DNA from: Pyronema omphalodes
Lineage: Eukaryota > Ascomycota > Pezizomycetes > Pezizales > Pyronemataceae
Direction of reading: 5' to 3'
Length of the DNA stretch: 64,000 nucleotides
Assembly: GCA_024516155.1 (NCBI GenBank)
Contig: JAJJXM010000037.1
Location: 310,001 to 374,000 of the forward strand
Below are positions 47,461-59,932 of the stretch, piece by piece (positions within the stretch are counted from its first letter, which is position 1; the number at the start of each line of letters is the position of its first letter). The notes below the pieces were generated by a model, which was not told the origin of the DNA, did not search any database, and saw only the letters and a program-made list of their open reading frames with translations. A program made the translations under genes and the position numbers.

Positions 47461-48667
47461 TTATCGCGGCCTCAGCGGGATTTCCTGACTTGAGCTAGAT
47501 CCAGAGCTCGAATATTTTACCATTGCTTCAAAACCTGGTCCTTTCTGAGCTCCCCCACTATTCGCACTTCCCCCACCTGCCCGATTGTTTTCATTATTGG
47601 CCCCACTCCATTGATTCTCAGTGTCCTCCATCCATGGTCCCGCCTGTTCGGTTACAGCAGCCGTATTGTCCGTCAACCTCTGTGGTGCCATATCGTCCTT
47701 CAATCTTCTTTCCCTCAAATAAACCCTAAGTCCAGGTAAACAGCTGATTACCGAAGCCACAAAAACCTCCATCTCAGCCAGGAGCTGCAGCGGAATGGTT
47801 GCACTTGACGAATACTCCGGCAGGTGCATGTTAACCGCATTTATTGCCAGGCGGCTGACAGCGACGGAAATGGTGATTAAGATCATGACGACTATTAAAG
47901 AGGCGGCCGCGATGGGACGGTTTAGCGAGATTACCGTTCTGCAGCCGATTGTAACGAGCTGGAGGTCGGTAACAATGTTGGAAATTAGGAGTACGAATTC
48001 ATTATCAGGATCCAGGGCGGTAAATCGCATGCCGTTAACGTACCACCCTTTTTCCCTTTTTTTTCAGTTAGTCGTGAAGTGAAGCTGGTGATGATGATAT
48101 CACTTACCGAATTTGCCTAGTTGTAGGTACAAACCATCTTCGCAACAAATCTTGACAGATGGTTAAAACAGCAACGCCAAAGGTAACCAGAATCGTCAAG
48201 GCTGTAAAATAAAGCATAAAACGCCATCTCCTTCCGAGAGCTTCTCTGGTTTCTAGAAATAATGCAACAAAAGCGAATTTGACCATCCACAATCCAGCTA
48301 CTAATAGAACTCTCTCGCAGAATATGAGTATGAATAATTCTAGCGAGCCCTGCTTAACAATCTTCACTTCTTCGTCGGTGTAGGTTCTAAAGTTCCGTTC
48401 CATGCCATCTGGTGATGTGTAATCACGGATATTGATGATGCGGGCGTTGATGAAATAGCAAGCTAGTAACATGCCGACATACGCAGTACATATAATCGCT
48501 GCGCCGACTGTAAGTATCATACTAACGCCTCGATATGATTTCCATCCTGGGTGATGTTTTCGAAATGCCCAGAGACGGGCTCCTACTACTACCCATAAGA
48601 TAGTAAGTATAGTTAGAAAGAGAGGTAGTTGAAATTTATCGTAGTAGATATCGTTAGGGTACCGCAT
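47461..48667 (-). CDS. Seven-TM fungal rhodopsin-like membrane protein
   Basis: Two exons on the minus strand, 48667-48108 and 48055-47461, give 384 residues. The first ATG is at 48667; an upstream stop closes the frame before any other ATG. Splicing gives TTRQIREKGWYVNG. Seven hydrophobic helices are readable: LPLFLTILTILWVVVGA, ILTVGAAIICTAYVGMLLA, LFILIFCERVLLVAGLW, YFTALTILVTFGVAVLTI, VLLISNIVTDLQLVTIG, SLIVVMILITISVAVSRLAI and EMEVFVASVISCLPGLRVYL. This fits the fungus-specific rhodopsin-like/Pth11-related membrane family, whose members sense surfaces or sit in metabolite clusters. The ~110-residue tail is Gly/Ser/Asn-rich and cytosolic. There is no CFEM domain, so it is not a full Pth11 receptor. 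Confidence 0.75.
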
Positions 48668-51600
48668 ATCCACGGGTTCGAGGGTTTCGTTGGGCTCAGA
48701 TGAACTTCATATGGCTATGACAGTAATTTTTCGTCGTCGAGATGGCTAGGGGCCTGTATATAACCACGGTGATGGAGAGTTGATGTAATGACCAGGTGCG
48801 TTGCTTACATTACCATAGTGGTGGTTCCTAGGGAGGGGTTGGGATGGAGCCTATTCATATGGATGAACGCCCCCATGGCTTGTGCCTCCTCGGCGATCCA
48901 GCGCTACATTCCAATATCTACCCAGCTTCCAAGGTTGCCTCCTCGCATCGATCCTGAAAATATCTTAAGCACATCGACCTTTTTCGCACTATCAATTAAC
49001 GTGCAGTAGAAATAACCCCGGTTTGACGGGGCGGCCTCAGGCGGTTAACCGTGGTACCCCAGTTAGCTTCCCTGGTACGCCTGGTCCAACACTGGGGTGG
49101 TGGTGGTGGGGAACATCGATAGAAGCTGCTTGTTTGGTCGGGTCCCGGCTAATACCGCAGGTGGGCGCTGATTGACGTATATTCCTACTTTGTAACATTT
49201 CCAGCAGCAAATCAGATAACACGGAAAGAGACGCTGTTTGTCGCTTAATTGTCGCGTGTTGTTGATGTACAACTGCACACTTTCCCTGGAGTGGGGTTGC
49301 TGAACGGATTTCAATCTTGGCTGCGGCGATATGTAGCTTGAGAAGGTAGCTCGATGACTTGTAACTCAATGGCGATAGCTCTTCGATGGACCACATGTAC
49401 TCCTGTAGCTCTGGTGTCTGGAGTTGCTGCACCCTATGTCCGTCGTAGATACGAAAGATCCAGACCGAGACAGAAGCTCGCATTCTGCACGTCATCGGTG
49501 ACAGCCGCGGCCGGCGACGCTCGGATACTTTTTTGAATGATAACGCGATTCATCGTTGCATTTTTTGCGCTTCTTAGTCTGTCTCATTTACTTTTTTCTG
49601 CAGTTCCTGTCGGAGAAATATCACCCGTTGGAAAGGTGCAGGAAAAATCAATTCTTCATCTCGTCTTTCGTGATGTTTTCCCGTGTCCAATTATCTTTGC
49701 CCCAAGAACAGTCGTTCGTATATACTCGAGCTCACAGAATGATCGACCAGCACGGCTGTGACAGGCATTGAGGAGAGCTATTTCCCAAAACAGCCAGGAT
49801 AGTGACTGGCTTTATGGCGCTAAGCCATTCACGGTTGAATGCCGGAGTGACGCTTGGCTTGGCCGATGAAGATCATCCCCATCTTGGTCTGTGGAAATTA
49901 ACGTCAATTGCACATGATGCTGACCCTACAACGTGGCTCAGTTATTTGTCGAAGCCATACGATAGGATAAACGCAGCATCAGCGTATATACACGATACAA
50001 AGCAGGAAGATGGGCTAGAATGGAAAATAAGCTCAAAGATTTGTTAGGTGAGAATTCGGCCTCCAAAAGCCTTGAATAGAGCCACGCCAGAGAAAAAGAA
50101 ACAGCCACTCCTGAGCCACAATAACGTTACATCAGCAGGCGTCTCATCTAGATTTAGCCCAAGGGCATAAAGGTAGCTATTCCGAAGAGAAAAAAAGTGC
50201 ATATGGATATGTTCAACGGAGTTACCGCCATGTTGATGATGCAGTGCAGGGATCTTCGACGGAGTCTCCGTCGTAACCTTTGCCTGTGGTCCAAGAAAAT
50301 CATATCTGTCAACTCTCCAAGGGTTCCCAATTCACCGTGAGCGGGGTCGCCAAATTCCTTAACCAAATCAGTGGGAATGTTCGCTAAGCGAGGTTCCACC
50401 GTTGTATATTGGTGCGGTTACCCAAGAATTGGGATTAAACCTGTGAATAACCTGTCTTCTGTGGCTTAAACCTAGTAAGGGCAATGTGAGTACATACATA
50501 AATCTCAAAAGGACTGGGAGAAATGAGTGAGGTTAGAAAGTGCTATACAAAGTCAAGTGAAGCTGATTGAAAAATAGCTGACCTTGGATGTAATCACAGT
50601 AGATCACGTCAGGGAGCATTAATCCGGTGGCCCTCAACTAGAGCTTAAGCGAAATGAAAAAATAAAGAAAAAGGCCAGTTCTAATGACAGAATTCAGTAA
50701 AGTTAGCACATAGGTACAGAAGTCAACGCAAGCTCTGATAAATAGAACATGCGCTTCTCCAGAATAAATTCGTAAACCCTGATACTTTGGAATATAAGAG
50801 TTGCGAGTTTCAGTGGCAATTTAAATTCGCCGGCTACGTGGAAAAATGTTGATTGTATGTTTTTTCATTTCGCCCAAGGTGTCTTGGATGCAATGTAGAT
50901 CGTTGTTGAGATAACATTTATCGTGATCAATTGAAAGATATTGGTTGAACATGTGTGCGGCGATATCCTACTGAAACGTAAGTGAAGGCATGTTGCTTGC
51001 GTATATAATCGGCCAGACCCGCTAGCTCGGTTCCGATAGCCTGATGTCCGCGGACCTTCGGGATTGTATTGATGCGAAAAGATGGCCTTCTTCAGGCTCG
51101 CCGACAGCTTAAACTCTCTTCATCGAACGATACCTGTCAATAACTACAAATGCCAATATTAGCAGTATACCTCAATGAAAAAGTGGTAACTGGCGCACCC
51201 TTCAACTATAAAACTTCTTGACCGTATCTCTTCATCTGCATACCGCCTCCATGGAACTGTTTTTTCCGTGTACGATTCACTCATGATCTAACCAATTAAT
51301 CACCAAATATCACGCATTGTTCTGTACTTGCGATATATGCAATACTTCAAGCGGAAACGAAGCTCGAAGAAATTCCGGTCAGCAAGTACATACGTACATA
51401 TGCTTGTGAAGGGCAGTGCTTACCCATTTGCAGTAGGGCTTGATGGCTCTGTGCTACATATGTACAACTTTCAATCTTGCGCGGGATCTTAGATCCGGCT
51501 CCGATCTCCCCGGGTCTTTAAGATACATAGCGTTGGGCCCGTCATTTTCGCTAATGAAATCGGAGATGCAGGTACACACGGTGCCTTCAATGCGAATTAA

Positions 51601-54289
51601 ATGCAAGCTTGATGCTCCTTGCTTCTATGCGTACTTCGACAAGTAAGTAAACAGAACAGTAAAAGCGAACGAGTAGTTTGGAAGCGAGAGCGATACCGAA
51701 TTGACTGAATCATGAAGCAGTTCCAGCAGGCCTCGTTACGAACCGGCCCGGCGATATTGGCCGGTTCGGTTAAGCATGTGTCCTCCGGGGAGATGTCCGA
51801 ATCGGAGATACTCGATATACCGACGTCAAAATTGGAAATACGAAAGTTAAAATGAGGCGGTATTGTTCCCGAAGGTGGAGGACGGTGGATGGCAATGGTT
51901 GTTGAGTGAGACAGGACGTTGCTTGTGTGGGTGATTACATGAAGGACCGCGTCTTGGCGACGCGGCCAACGGCCTCTCACTAAATTCATGTTCCCACTTG
52001 GTGCATGTTCCACCCATCCGTTTCCAGTGGTTGCGAAACCTGGCGAGCTTATGACGCCTCCGGGATGAATTCTCCGACTTCATCTGATTTCCAGTTGAGT
52101 TGAACTGAACCCGCGTCCGACAATGGAATATCCGATTGATCGCTACTCGCCTTCGATTCCGCCTCGTCGCCCGATAGGGATACTCGACGCCGAATGTTCC
52201 GCCAGTTACACTCTATACATTGCAGAAGTATTGCTACCCTGAAAGGTATGGATTCATCCGCCATCGCCTTTCAGGCTTAAAAAATCTTGAGCCGAACGGT
52301 GGTGACACTATAGAGAAGCACACTAATATGATGTCTTTGCATCGTGGAACTTGGCCTTGCCCGTGCTTTCGACGAACTTTGAACCGTCCACCAGTCTGTC
52401 GGGTCCTCTATTCCAGCTATTACATGGACTACATTAGGGCTGGGACATAATCACCGAAATCATCACAGGCTTGAGAACTCAAACCTCAAGGAGGTTTTTG
52501 TTACGCCCCAGAGGCATGGCAGCACAGAGTTGCAACAGCATCTCGACATTTCCGCGGCACCACCAGTTATTCCATTAGAGTTACTTCTGTTCGCAAGGCT
52601 ATATAACACGATAATGGATGCAAAGCAGGCTAAACTCACCTGAACTCGATCCATCACTGCAGCAGCTTGGCTCGCGGTTCAATCGGCTTACACATCAGAT
52701 CACGTCGGCAGATGTACTCGGAGTCACTAACTAATTCAATGTAACTTTCCCGACTAACACTGAATGCGACAGAGATTGGTATGAGGATCTCGGTATATGT
52801 ACCAAATGAGAGAGGACCACAACATCTGAACGGAATTCGTTCCTAGATATGTTTGATCGGATTTTCAGTGCCGATGTTGGGGGACGAGCTTGGGGACCCC
52901 GCCAATACCACAGCAGCCTTGGGATGCTGTGGCATTACATTCTCTTGTCTCCACGCAAGGTCCTGCAGGGTCTAGTAAACTCGGTACTTATTCGCCTAAT
53001 CGGGTTGCTTTTCATCGGAAGATCCATTATCAGATCATTCACAGCTTCGTACTCGTTTTGGGTAGCACTCTTTGACTCTTCAAGTAATAAGAATCTCATG
53101 GTGATAGTTTCTCAGCCTCCGGAAGAAGGTTCACATAGCCAAATCCGGCACTTGGAAATCCCTGAAATAGTAGACTGATATACAATCCGACCCCAGCCTA
53201 GCCGGAAGGATGTAACGGCTCAGTGGGTACTTGCATAAATCAGCCATAACCTAATGGCCCTAGAATGATCAGATAATCTGGCAATATTTCGATCATTTAA
53301 GAACAATATAATTGTCTATTGGCTGGATAACCTTTAATCAACGCCGTGCAACACTTGGATACCTAGTCAGGTGGAAGTCATTCAACAGTCATCCAGTGTT
53401 TATCCAAAGCAATCCACCGGCTGGACAATGTATTTTGAAGTGCGCTACGGTAACCCAGTTAGTTATGTCTGATATCTGCAGGAAGACATCATGCAGAGAG
53501 CCTTCGGAGACTTCCGTTTCCGACGATGTGGATCCTGGTGAGGTGACATTTCATGATGGAATTACACTTTTCTGCCATACATATATTAGAACTCCTCACC
53601 GCTTTTTCTGGCCACGAATTTGGGCAGAGTGTTGCTTCACATGATCGTTTTTTGACATTCTCACTTGCTGGTATGACTTTGAAGAATGCGTTTAAAACGG
53701 AACCCTCTTCGGATGAGATGTACATTAGTGGTAATCGTTGATGCGCATTGCGCATACGTTCAGCTTTAAATGTCTCACAGTTGGGCAGCAGATGATCATC
53801 CCGAGATGTGGGGTTTCTGCATGTTCCACTGAATGATCACCAGATAAAAGCGATACCAGCTGGTTGTAAGGCCTTTGTAAGGTCTGCAAGGTACCTATAG
53901 TAGGTATCTTCCCCGTATCCCACTGTTTAAAATACTCCGCGTGCAAGGAGCCAAACGCCACAATACCATCAATACCCGGAGTTTGATTGTTTATGGAGCC
54001 TCACTTTGAGGTCTCATTTCCTCTACCCTGCGACAAAACGTGGTGGTTGACATGGAATCTCCAATCCAGTTGCTGCATATGTATGGTCTTGCTTTTACCC
54101 GTTCCTGGTAAGTGCTAGGGCTCGCATACCCTCCTACCTTTTCCAAGCTGCTTGTTCCCGCTTGAGCAGGTCCCAATGGTGCTGTGGGGAATGTAACTCC
54201 GTTAACATTATAAAAAGGAACACGACGCAATTGAGAACTTTAAAAAGCCGGAATATCCTCATTATCGCCTCTGAACATCAATCGACAAT
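48668..54289. other. Long gene-poor region
   Basis: Many short frames but no gene I can support. Candidates noted and left out: 49037-49495 minus (152 codons) and 52849-53178 plus (109 codons). A 10-bp perfect inverted repeat CGAACCGGCC/GGCCGGTTCG with a 10-base loop lies at 51739-51768. No RNA gene is seen. Confidence 0.4.
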
Positions 54290-55642
54290 ATGGACAAGTA
54301 CATCACTGAGAAACACAGCCTTAACGAGGAGGACCTCGAGGTCGATCCCGCCGTCGTATGTTCTTACAATCAAATGCTATTGACTAATCTTAGATTAACC
54401 TTTCACGAAAGTTGGTAAATACCCACGACGAAGACTACGACTCCGCCGGATATGCCACCACCACCGAATCACTATCCTCTTCCATCAACGAATATATCTT
54501 TGAGAATGGTATGCGACCACGTCAAGCAGAAACTTTTCATCCGATATGTTACTAAAGATTCCCAGGGCGCCGCTACCACTCCTACTTCGGAGCCGACAAA
54601 AACCTCATGCCCACCGACGAGAAAGAGCAGGACCGTCTCGATTTGCACCACGAGATCATGTTACATCTCCTTGACGGAAAAATTACACTTGTTCCTCTCG
54701 AAAATCCCCACAAGATACTTGATCTTGGAACCGGTACCGGAATCTGGGCGATTGACGCCGCTGATCTGTACCCCGAAGCCACGGTTATCGGAACCGACTT
54801 GTCGCCTATCCAACCTGGCTGGGTTCCTCCCAACTGTAAATTTGAGGTCGATGACGCAGAACAAAGATGGACATACCCCGCAGTAAGTACCTATATTCCA
54901 GAAAGCATATACATGCCATAGTTGTCTTTAGCCGAGGGTGGTGTTTGAACGGGGTTTCAGATGCCCGATGACCTCATGTTCGGTAAATAATTTTGATTTG
55001 TTCAAAAACTAATCCCAGCGGCGCTTAATATATAGGACTCGTTCGATTTCATCCACTCGCGTAACCTCGCGCAAGCGATTTCTGACTGGGATAATGTAAT
55101 GAAGGACATGTACCGCTGCACGAAACCCGGTGGATACGTTGAACTTGCCGAGCTCGGAGCCGAGCTATTCTCCGACGATAACACACTGCAAGACGATAAC
55201 GGATTCAAAGTGTACCTTGAGCACCTCAACAAAGCACTGGTGATGATGAAAAGACCACAAATGAATGCCGAGTCTCTACGTGCTAGACTCGAAAATGCAG
55301 GATTCGTCGATGTCAACGTCACTAATGTTAAGCAACCCTACGGGCCTTGGGCTAAGGATAAGAGAATGAAAAATATCGGTGCCATGGTGCTGTTGATGAA
55401 TGACTCTGGGTTAATGGAGGCCTATGGAATGGCCGCGTTTACTAGAGTTCTGGGTATTGAACAGGATGAGGCGCTGAAGATCTGTAAAGATGCTCAGGCG
55501 GCGATAAGGAATAAGAACTTCCATATGTACACTTACTTGTTTGTCCCCGCATCTCCTTATTTCCTACCCATAACGCAAGGAGTATACTGACAAAGTTTAA
55601 AACAGCCACGTCGTCTATGGTCGCAAACCCGAAGAGGCTTGA
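54290..55642 (+). CDS. LaeA-like SAM-dependent methyltransferase
   Basis: Five exons, 54290-54355, 54412-54508, 54566-54882, 55036-55538 and 55606-55642, give 339 residues. SAM-binding motif I is ILDLGTGTGIWAIDAADLYP (DLGTGTG at about 107-113), followed by VIGTDLSPIQPGWVPPNC and FEVDDAEQRWTY, then SFDFIHSRNL and the KPGGYVELAE strand. This order is that of LaeA/TAM-type methyltransferases of filamentous fungi, which act as regulators or tailoring enzymes in secondary metabolism. The N-terminal ~55 residues are acidic and disordered and lead to the RRYHSYFGA entry motif. The last exon supplies the usual VVYGRKP ending; its intron has an unusual GTTTGT donor. No synthase gene is visible within the window, so no cluster is claimed. 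Confidence 0.88.
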
Positions 55643-57567
55643 TCGCAGTAAGTAAACATTGTTTAGTGCAAGGAAATTGCGGGGGGAAAGAGGGAAGGGG
55701 GGGGGGGGGGGGGGGGAGGGGGGGGGAGGACGAGAAGATCAATTGCGAACTGCAATATACCGAATATCCAGATACAATCTAATAAACTTTTTTAATAACC
55801 ACATTCCAATTCATATAACTCTTAATTCTAACGCAGTCTATGTACATATCCAGCGTGAAGCGCGTCTGTGATCGGCTCGCTACCTTAGCGTTGTGCTGTG
55901 CAAAGATTAGTTTTCGCAACGCTTATCCGAAAATCCCGTTACTCACCGGTTAATCTACAATTCAACGGGGGGTAAAACCCAGGCAAAAAACCATCGGTCA
56001 ATCCATAAATCCAACGGTGAAAACACGTGAAGCCAAACAAAACCCTGCATAACACATCACATCGTCCATATCGCGTCTAGTTTTCCTGATACTGAAGGGT
56101 AACTGGCGTCTCCGCAATTCCATGATCACCAGAGCGGCACGGCCGATCTCCGGTGGCCCCCAAATGGTAACGTTTAAAGTTGCTTCAATGTGCGGATCAT
56201 TAGGGTAACTCGGGCTTCCTCAGAAAACAATTAAAATACCAAGACCACTGTCTTCCATGAATAACTGTGGTTAAAATTGGCTATCCCAAGGCTTTTAAAC
56301 CCTTACTTTGCTCGGGAAACCTCTGGGGTTACTATATCCGGATTACGTGCAACATGCGAGGTGCTTGAGGTACCCCGCGAGTTCACCGGCCATGTTTTAG
56401 GATTTCTGGTGGCCAGAAGCGCGGAGATCAAAGAATACCAGAGAGCATCAAAGAAGATCCTCATGGGGTATGATTTTTGAATTCAGTTCCTAATGGATAA
56501 GATGAGGGTTCCTGAACAAGTGATTACTGATATCGGCAATCAGTACGCTTGGCGGAATAGGAATAAAGTTCACTAGCAGCGTCGCGCTTGCATCGCGTAA
56601 ACATAGAAAACGGTAGGTATGTCCATATCACATTTTCAGCGCTGTGAGGTACCGTTTCAAATTTTTGCTTCCCAATGTCCTTACTGGGCATCTACATATA
56701 TCTTTCCGATCCTTGATTCCGAAATTCCGTATGTACATATGTACCTCATTTTACCCGCGGTACATAGAAAGGTATCATGTGATATTACCGGAGTTACCCG
56801 CGCAGCATGGCTGGGAGTTGAGATGTTAGAGTTAGGGTTTACCCTCGCACGGGCCACTGTGTCCGGAGATCCCGATGTGGAGGACGGATGTCGAGGTCTG
56901 CACCTACTGCGTCGTTGGAATGTGTAAAATACATCCAATATAGAGAGATCAAAGTATTTGGAGGTATCAGCGAAACATTTGCTGTTCAAGGCCGCAGCAA
57001 TTACCTTCTCAACACTCTCGACGCCACAACAGTACCGAACTTCCCCATCCTACTCTTCGACCACTGAATTGTATTTTTATCTTTTTTTTTTTTGTTTTGT
57101 ATTTTGGATACATGCTACCACCATCTCCTCGATTTATCCGTCGCTTAATGCGAAGTTCAAGTTCCTCTACGTTTGTTGGCAGGGCTCGGAGACCTCGGCG
57201 GTTTACATAGACAGTAGTTTGCTATAAATCTGCGTGAAACATAAAATCTGAAGCTAAATAAAATAACACTCAATACCTTAAGAATCATGAATCTCTTAAT
57301 CGCGAATTAATAGGGGAATATTCAATCATGATGAGCGTGGCACTCAAGGATCCTGTGCACTGATTTAAAAGGGCCATCAATTGTGCTGAAATGAGGAGTA
57401 CGCAAATGAGTACTTGAATGATCATATCAATTGCGATATTCGCCACGCATAACGTGATGATGCCCACATTACTACGGTGCCTTGCTCGTCGATGCAGAAT
57501 GTGAAATTTTAATCTATGATGATTTTAATTTGCGGATAATATCTTATATTTCACACACCTCAAGAAA
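55643..57567. other. Intergenic with a long G run
   Basis: A 20-base G run at 55697-55716 lies in a purine-rich patch just after the methyltransferase gene. Nothing else is recognised. Confidence 0.4.
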
Positions 57568-57639
57568 GACTCCGTGGCGCAAGGGTAGCGCATCTGATTC
57601 CAGTCCAGAAGGTTGCGCGTTCAAATCGCGTCGGGGTCA
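57568..57639 (+). tRNA. tRNA-Trp (CCA)
   Basis: 72 nt, with acceptor GACTCCG/CGGGGTC plus discriminator A, D arm TGGCGCAAGGGTAGCGC, anticodon loop TTCCAGT with CCA, and T arm GCGCGTTCAAATCGCGT. No intron. The anticodon stem TCTGA/CCAGA has an A-C mismatch at its loop-closing pair. A T-rich polymerase III stop (GTGTTTTTT) follows at 57641. Confidence 0.88.
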
Positions 57640-57714
57640 TTGTGTTTTTTCCCCATGAGATTTTCTTGTTTTTATGAAAGAGTCCGGGGCGTTTGATGTT
57701 CGCAATAAATGCAA

Positions 57715-57766
57715 ATACTCGTGCCTAAAGATGGTGGCTAGCGCCACCATCTTTAGGCACGAGTAT
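57715..57766. repeat. Perfect 24-bp-arm hairpin after tRNA-Trp
   Basis: The left arm 57715-57738 (starting ATACTCGTGCC) and the right arm 57743-57766 are perfect reverse complements around a TAGC loop. It starts 75 bp beyond the tRNA gene. Confidence 0.95.
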
Positions 57767-59365
57767 CGTATTTTAAGGAATTATCATTTTCAGTCGCTAC
57801 GGATTTTTGAGATTGGAAAATTAATTACAGGACCGCTGAATCCCCAGCGCAACGCGGTAAAAACAACGCCAAAATATACCTTTACTGATGATTGCAATTA
57901 AATTATGCAGTCTTGAAATTATCGAGACTTTGTACCGGCGGGGCTTGCCTTTGCTGAAACAAAATGGCGGGACTTCCCGGAATGATGCACGATGGTCTGA
58001 ATAATCGAACACGAATCTGGCCTCTCAGGATCCATCGAGTCTTTTCACCAGAATTTCATGTGAGTGGATATGCATAAACCGGCAGGATAATAATTTCTTC
58101 CTCCGCAAGATATTAGGAGCGTTATAATAACTTGCAGTGTGCAAACTTCACATGATGTCACTCATGAACTGCTGGAAAGGCGGAGCGAAAGGAATATCCC
58201 GGTGCAATTGTTGAGCAAGAAATGCATTCCAACCAAACCCCACTTTTCTGCCATGCAGTAAATCCCCAGGTTTTTGCATGCCTTGAGAATCACAGGATGA
58301 TTATAATGTCACAATGGTTGAATTATGTCACGTCAACTTATGTATACGGTTGCACCGACGGCTTCTAGAAAGTATAGATTCACTAGGGCATGGGATGAAT
58401 GCACTGTTGTTCGGCACGCAAGAGAGCTGTCACGTCTAAAAATTGCGTAGAACTGTCATCACATGCATTGAAGGTAAGTTTATGCGACGAGCAATAAGAT
58501 ATGCAGCAATTCCCCCAACACCCACAAAGCACACTGGAAAACACCCCTTCAAGGGCTTGTGACTACCACTCGACCTTAGTCCAAAGCTTTAAAGGACTTT
58601 TTACAAGGAAAGATTGTTTATATTAAAATTAACTCCATGTTTCATCATCCACCAGAGAATGTGTCAAAACGCGAGGTCCTCACAAGCCATCACTCGCTTG
58701 TCTAGTAACAACGCGCTTAACTAAAACTTCATCAATAATTCAGAGAATGTGCTTTCGGCTTGGTTCACCTGTAAGTTCTGTTGGAGTCATGTGCTCAGTG
58801 CAGTCTGAAACCCATGAAAGTAAGTATGTATCCATGGTGAGGGGTTTCGGAGGGTTGTCAAGGGTTAAGTACTGGCGAAACTCATAATCCTGGTATATAT
58901 CGTCGCAATGTGGTTTCATTCACTTCGACCTGCCTGCAGTACTAACATCGAACATCACTCGTGAGTATCAACAGCGCTTATGATACTGCAACGATCTCGA
59001 GGCAGTGGAAGTTGTAGGGATCGGGAACTACGATGGCATTTGAGACGGACGAGACGGACGAAACGAGTCGAGACCCTGGTGATTGCCGTCTCAATAATTG
59101 AGAATTTCGGAGGAAGATCCAGAGTAAAGGTAGTTATAAAGATTATTGTACCGTCGTGATTAAGATTATTTTTCAGCTGCATCTTCACAGCACAAAAACA
59201 CATCTACCATTCCTCGATCTCTTCCATACAGTTTTCATTCTTTCGAGGCTGGGCCTCCATTTTTTTCAGTGTAATTTGATGAACAATATCTATCATTCCA
59301 ATTAAAACATCGTCCAACGTCAGACAATTGTACAATCGGATAGTCCATCAACCAATTCAGACATA
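57767..59365. other. Intergenic; end duplicated with 33.4 kb
   Basis: From about 58830 this is the duplicated upstream region of the secreted-protein gene (compare 33430-33935). The rest shows nothing recognisable. Confidence 0.45.
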
Positions 59366-59932
59366 ATGCACCTCACCCACCTACTCTTCACCTTCTTTCT
59401 CTATATCACCCTCGTCTCTGCCGCCGGAACCCAATTCATAACCGGTCCCTGCACCTCCGACTCAGATTGTGCCAGTTCCTGCTGCGGATTCCGTTCTGGA
59501 AAATGTGCAGGCCCGGTCATAGCCCAAGAACGTGACGGTGGCTGTGGATTCGGTAATACAGTCCCGAATGATACAGCTGCTAGAGCATTCCGCGCTGGTC
59601 AGAATGTTGCTGCTCCAGCTGCTGCTTCTCCGGTAGCCCCAGCAGCCGCAGCAGCTCCGGCCAAGGGTAATGCGGGCAATAGCGCCCAAAATCCAGGCGC
59701 AGCGGGGAACGGGCAGGGGAAACAGTTTATCACAGGAGTTTGTAAAAGTGATGCGGATTGTGCAAGTGGATGTTGCGGGTTTAATAGCGGAAAGTGTGCA
59801 GGGGCGATTATTGCGCAGGAAAGGGATGGGGGGTGTGGGTTTGGTGATGGGGCGCCGAATGATACAGCCGCTAGGAAGCTTAGGGGACAGGCGAAGAGGG
59901 GTGTGGTAGTGTGGGAGAGAGAGAGTATGTAG
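59366..59932 (+). CDS. Secreted Cys-rich BAS2-like protein, copy 2
   Basis: A single exon of 188 residues, the same length as copy 1 at 33936. The signal peptide (MHLTHLLFTFFLYITLVSA) differs at several positions, while the mature protein is nearly identical: two six-cysteine modules beginning QFITGPCTSDSDC and QFITGVCKSDADC, joined by an Ala/Pro linker. All 12 cysteines are kept. Upstream ~500 bp is homologous to copy 1, but sequence after the stop codon is unrelated, so the duplicated block ends close to the stop. Expected to be secreted; function unknown, with a BAS2-like host-interface role by resemblance only. Confidence 0.85.
   Translation: MHLTHLLFTFFLYITLVSAAGTQFITGPCTSDSDCASSCCGFRSGKCAGPVIAQERDGGCGFGNTVPNDTAARAFRAGQNVAAPAAASPVAPAAAAAPAKGNAGNSAQNPGAAGNGQGKQFITGVCKSDADCASGCCGFNSGKCAGAIIAQERDGGCGFGDGAPNDTAARKLRGQAKRGVVVWERESM

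Noticed and set aside
49037..49495. 152-codon minus-strand frame in the 48.7-54.3 kb desert
   Set aside because: No domain, signal peptide or convincing splice partners; composition like the surrounding DNA.
51597..52264. Overlapping minus-strand frames that might be one spliced gene
   Set aside because: No splice sites joining them into a recognisable protein could be justified.
52849..53178. 109-codon plus-strand frame
   Set aside because: A second frame of similar length overlaps it and neither shows a family motif.
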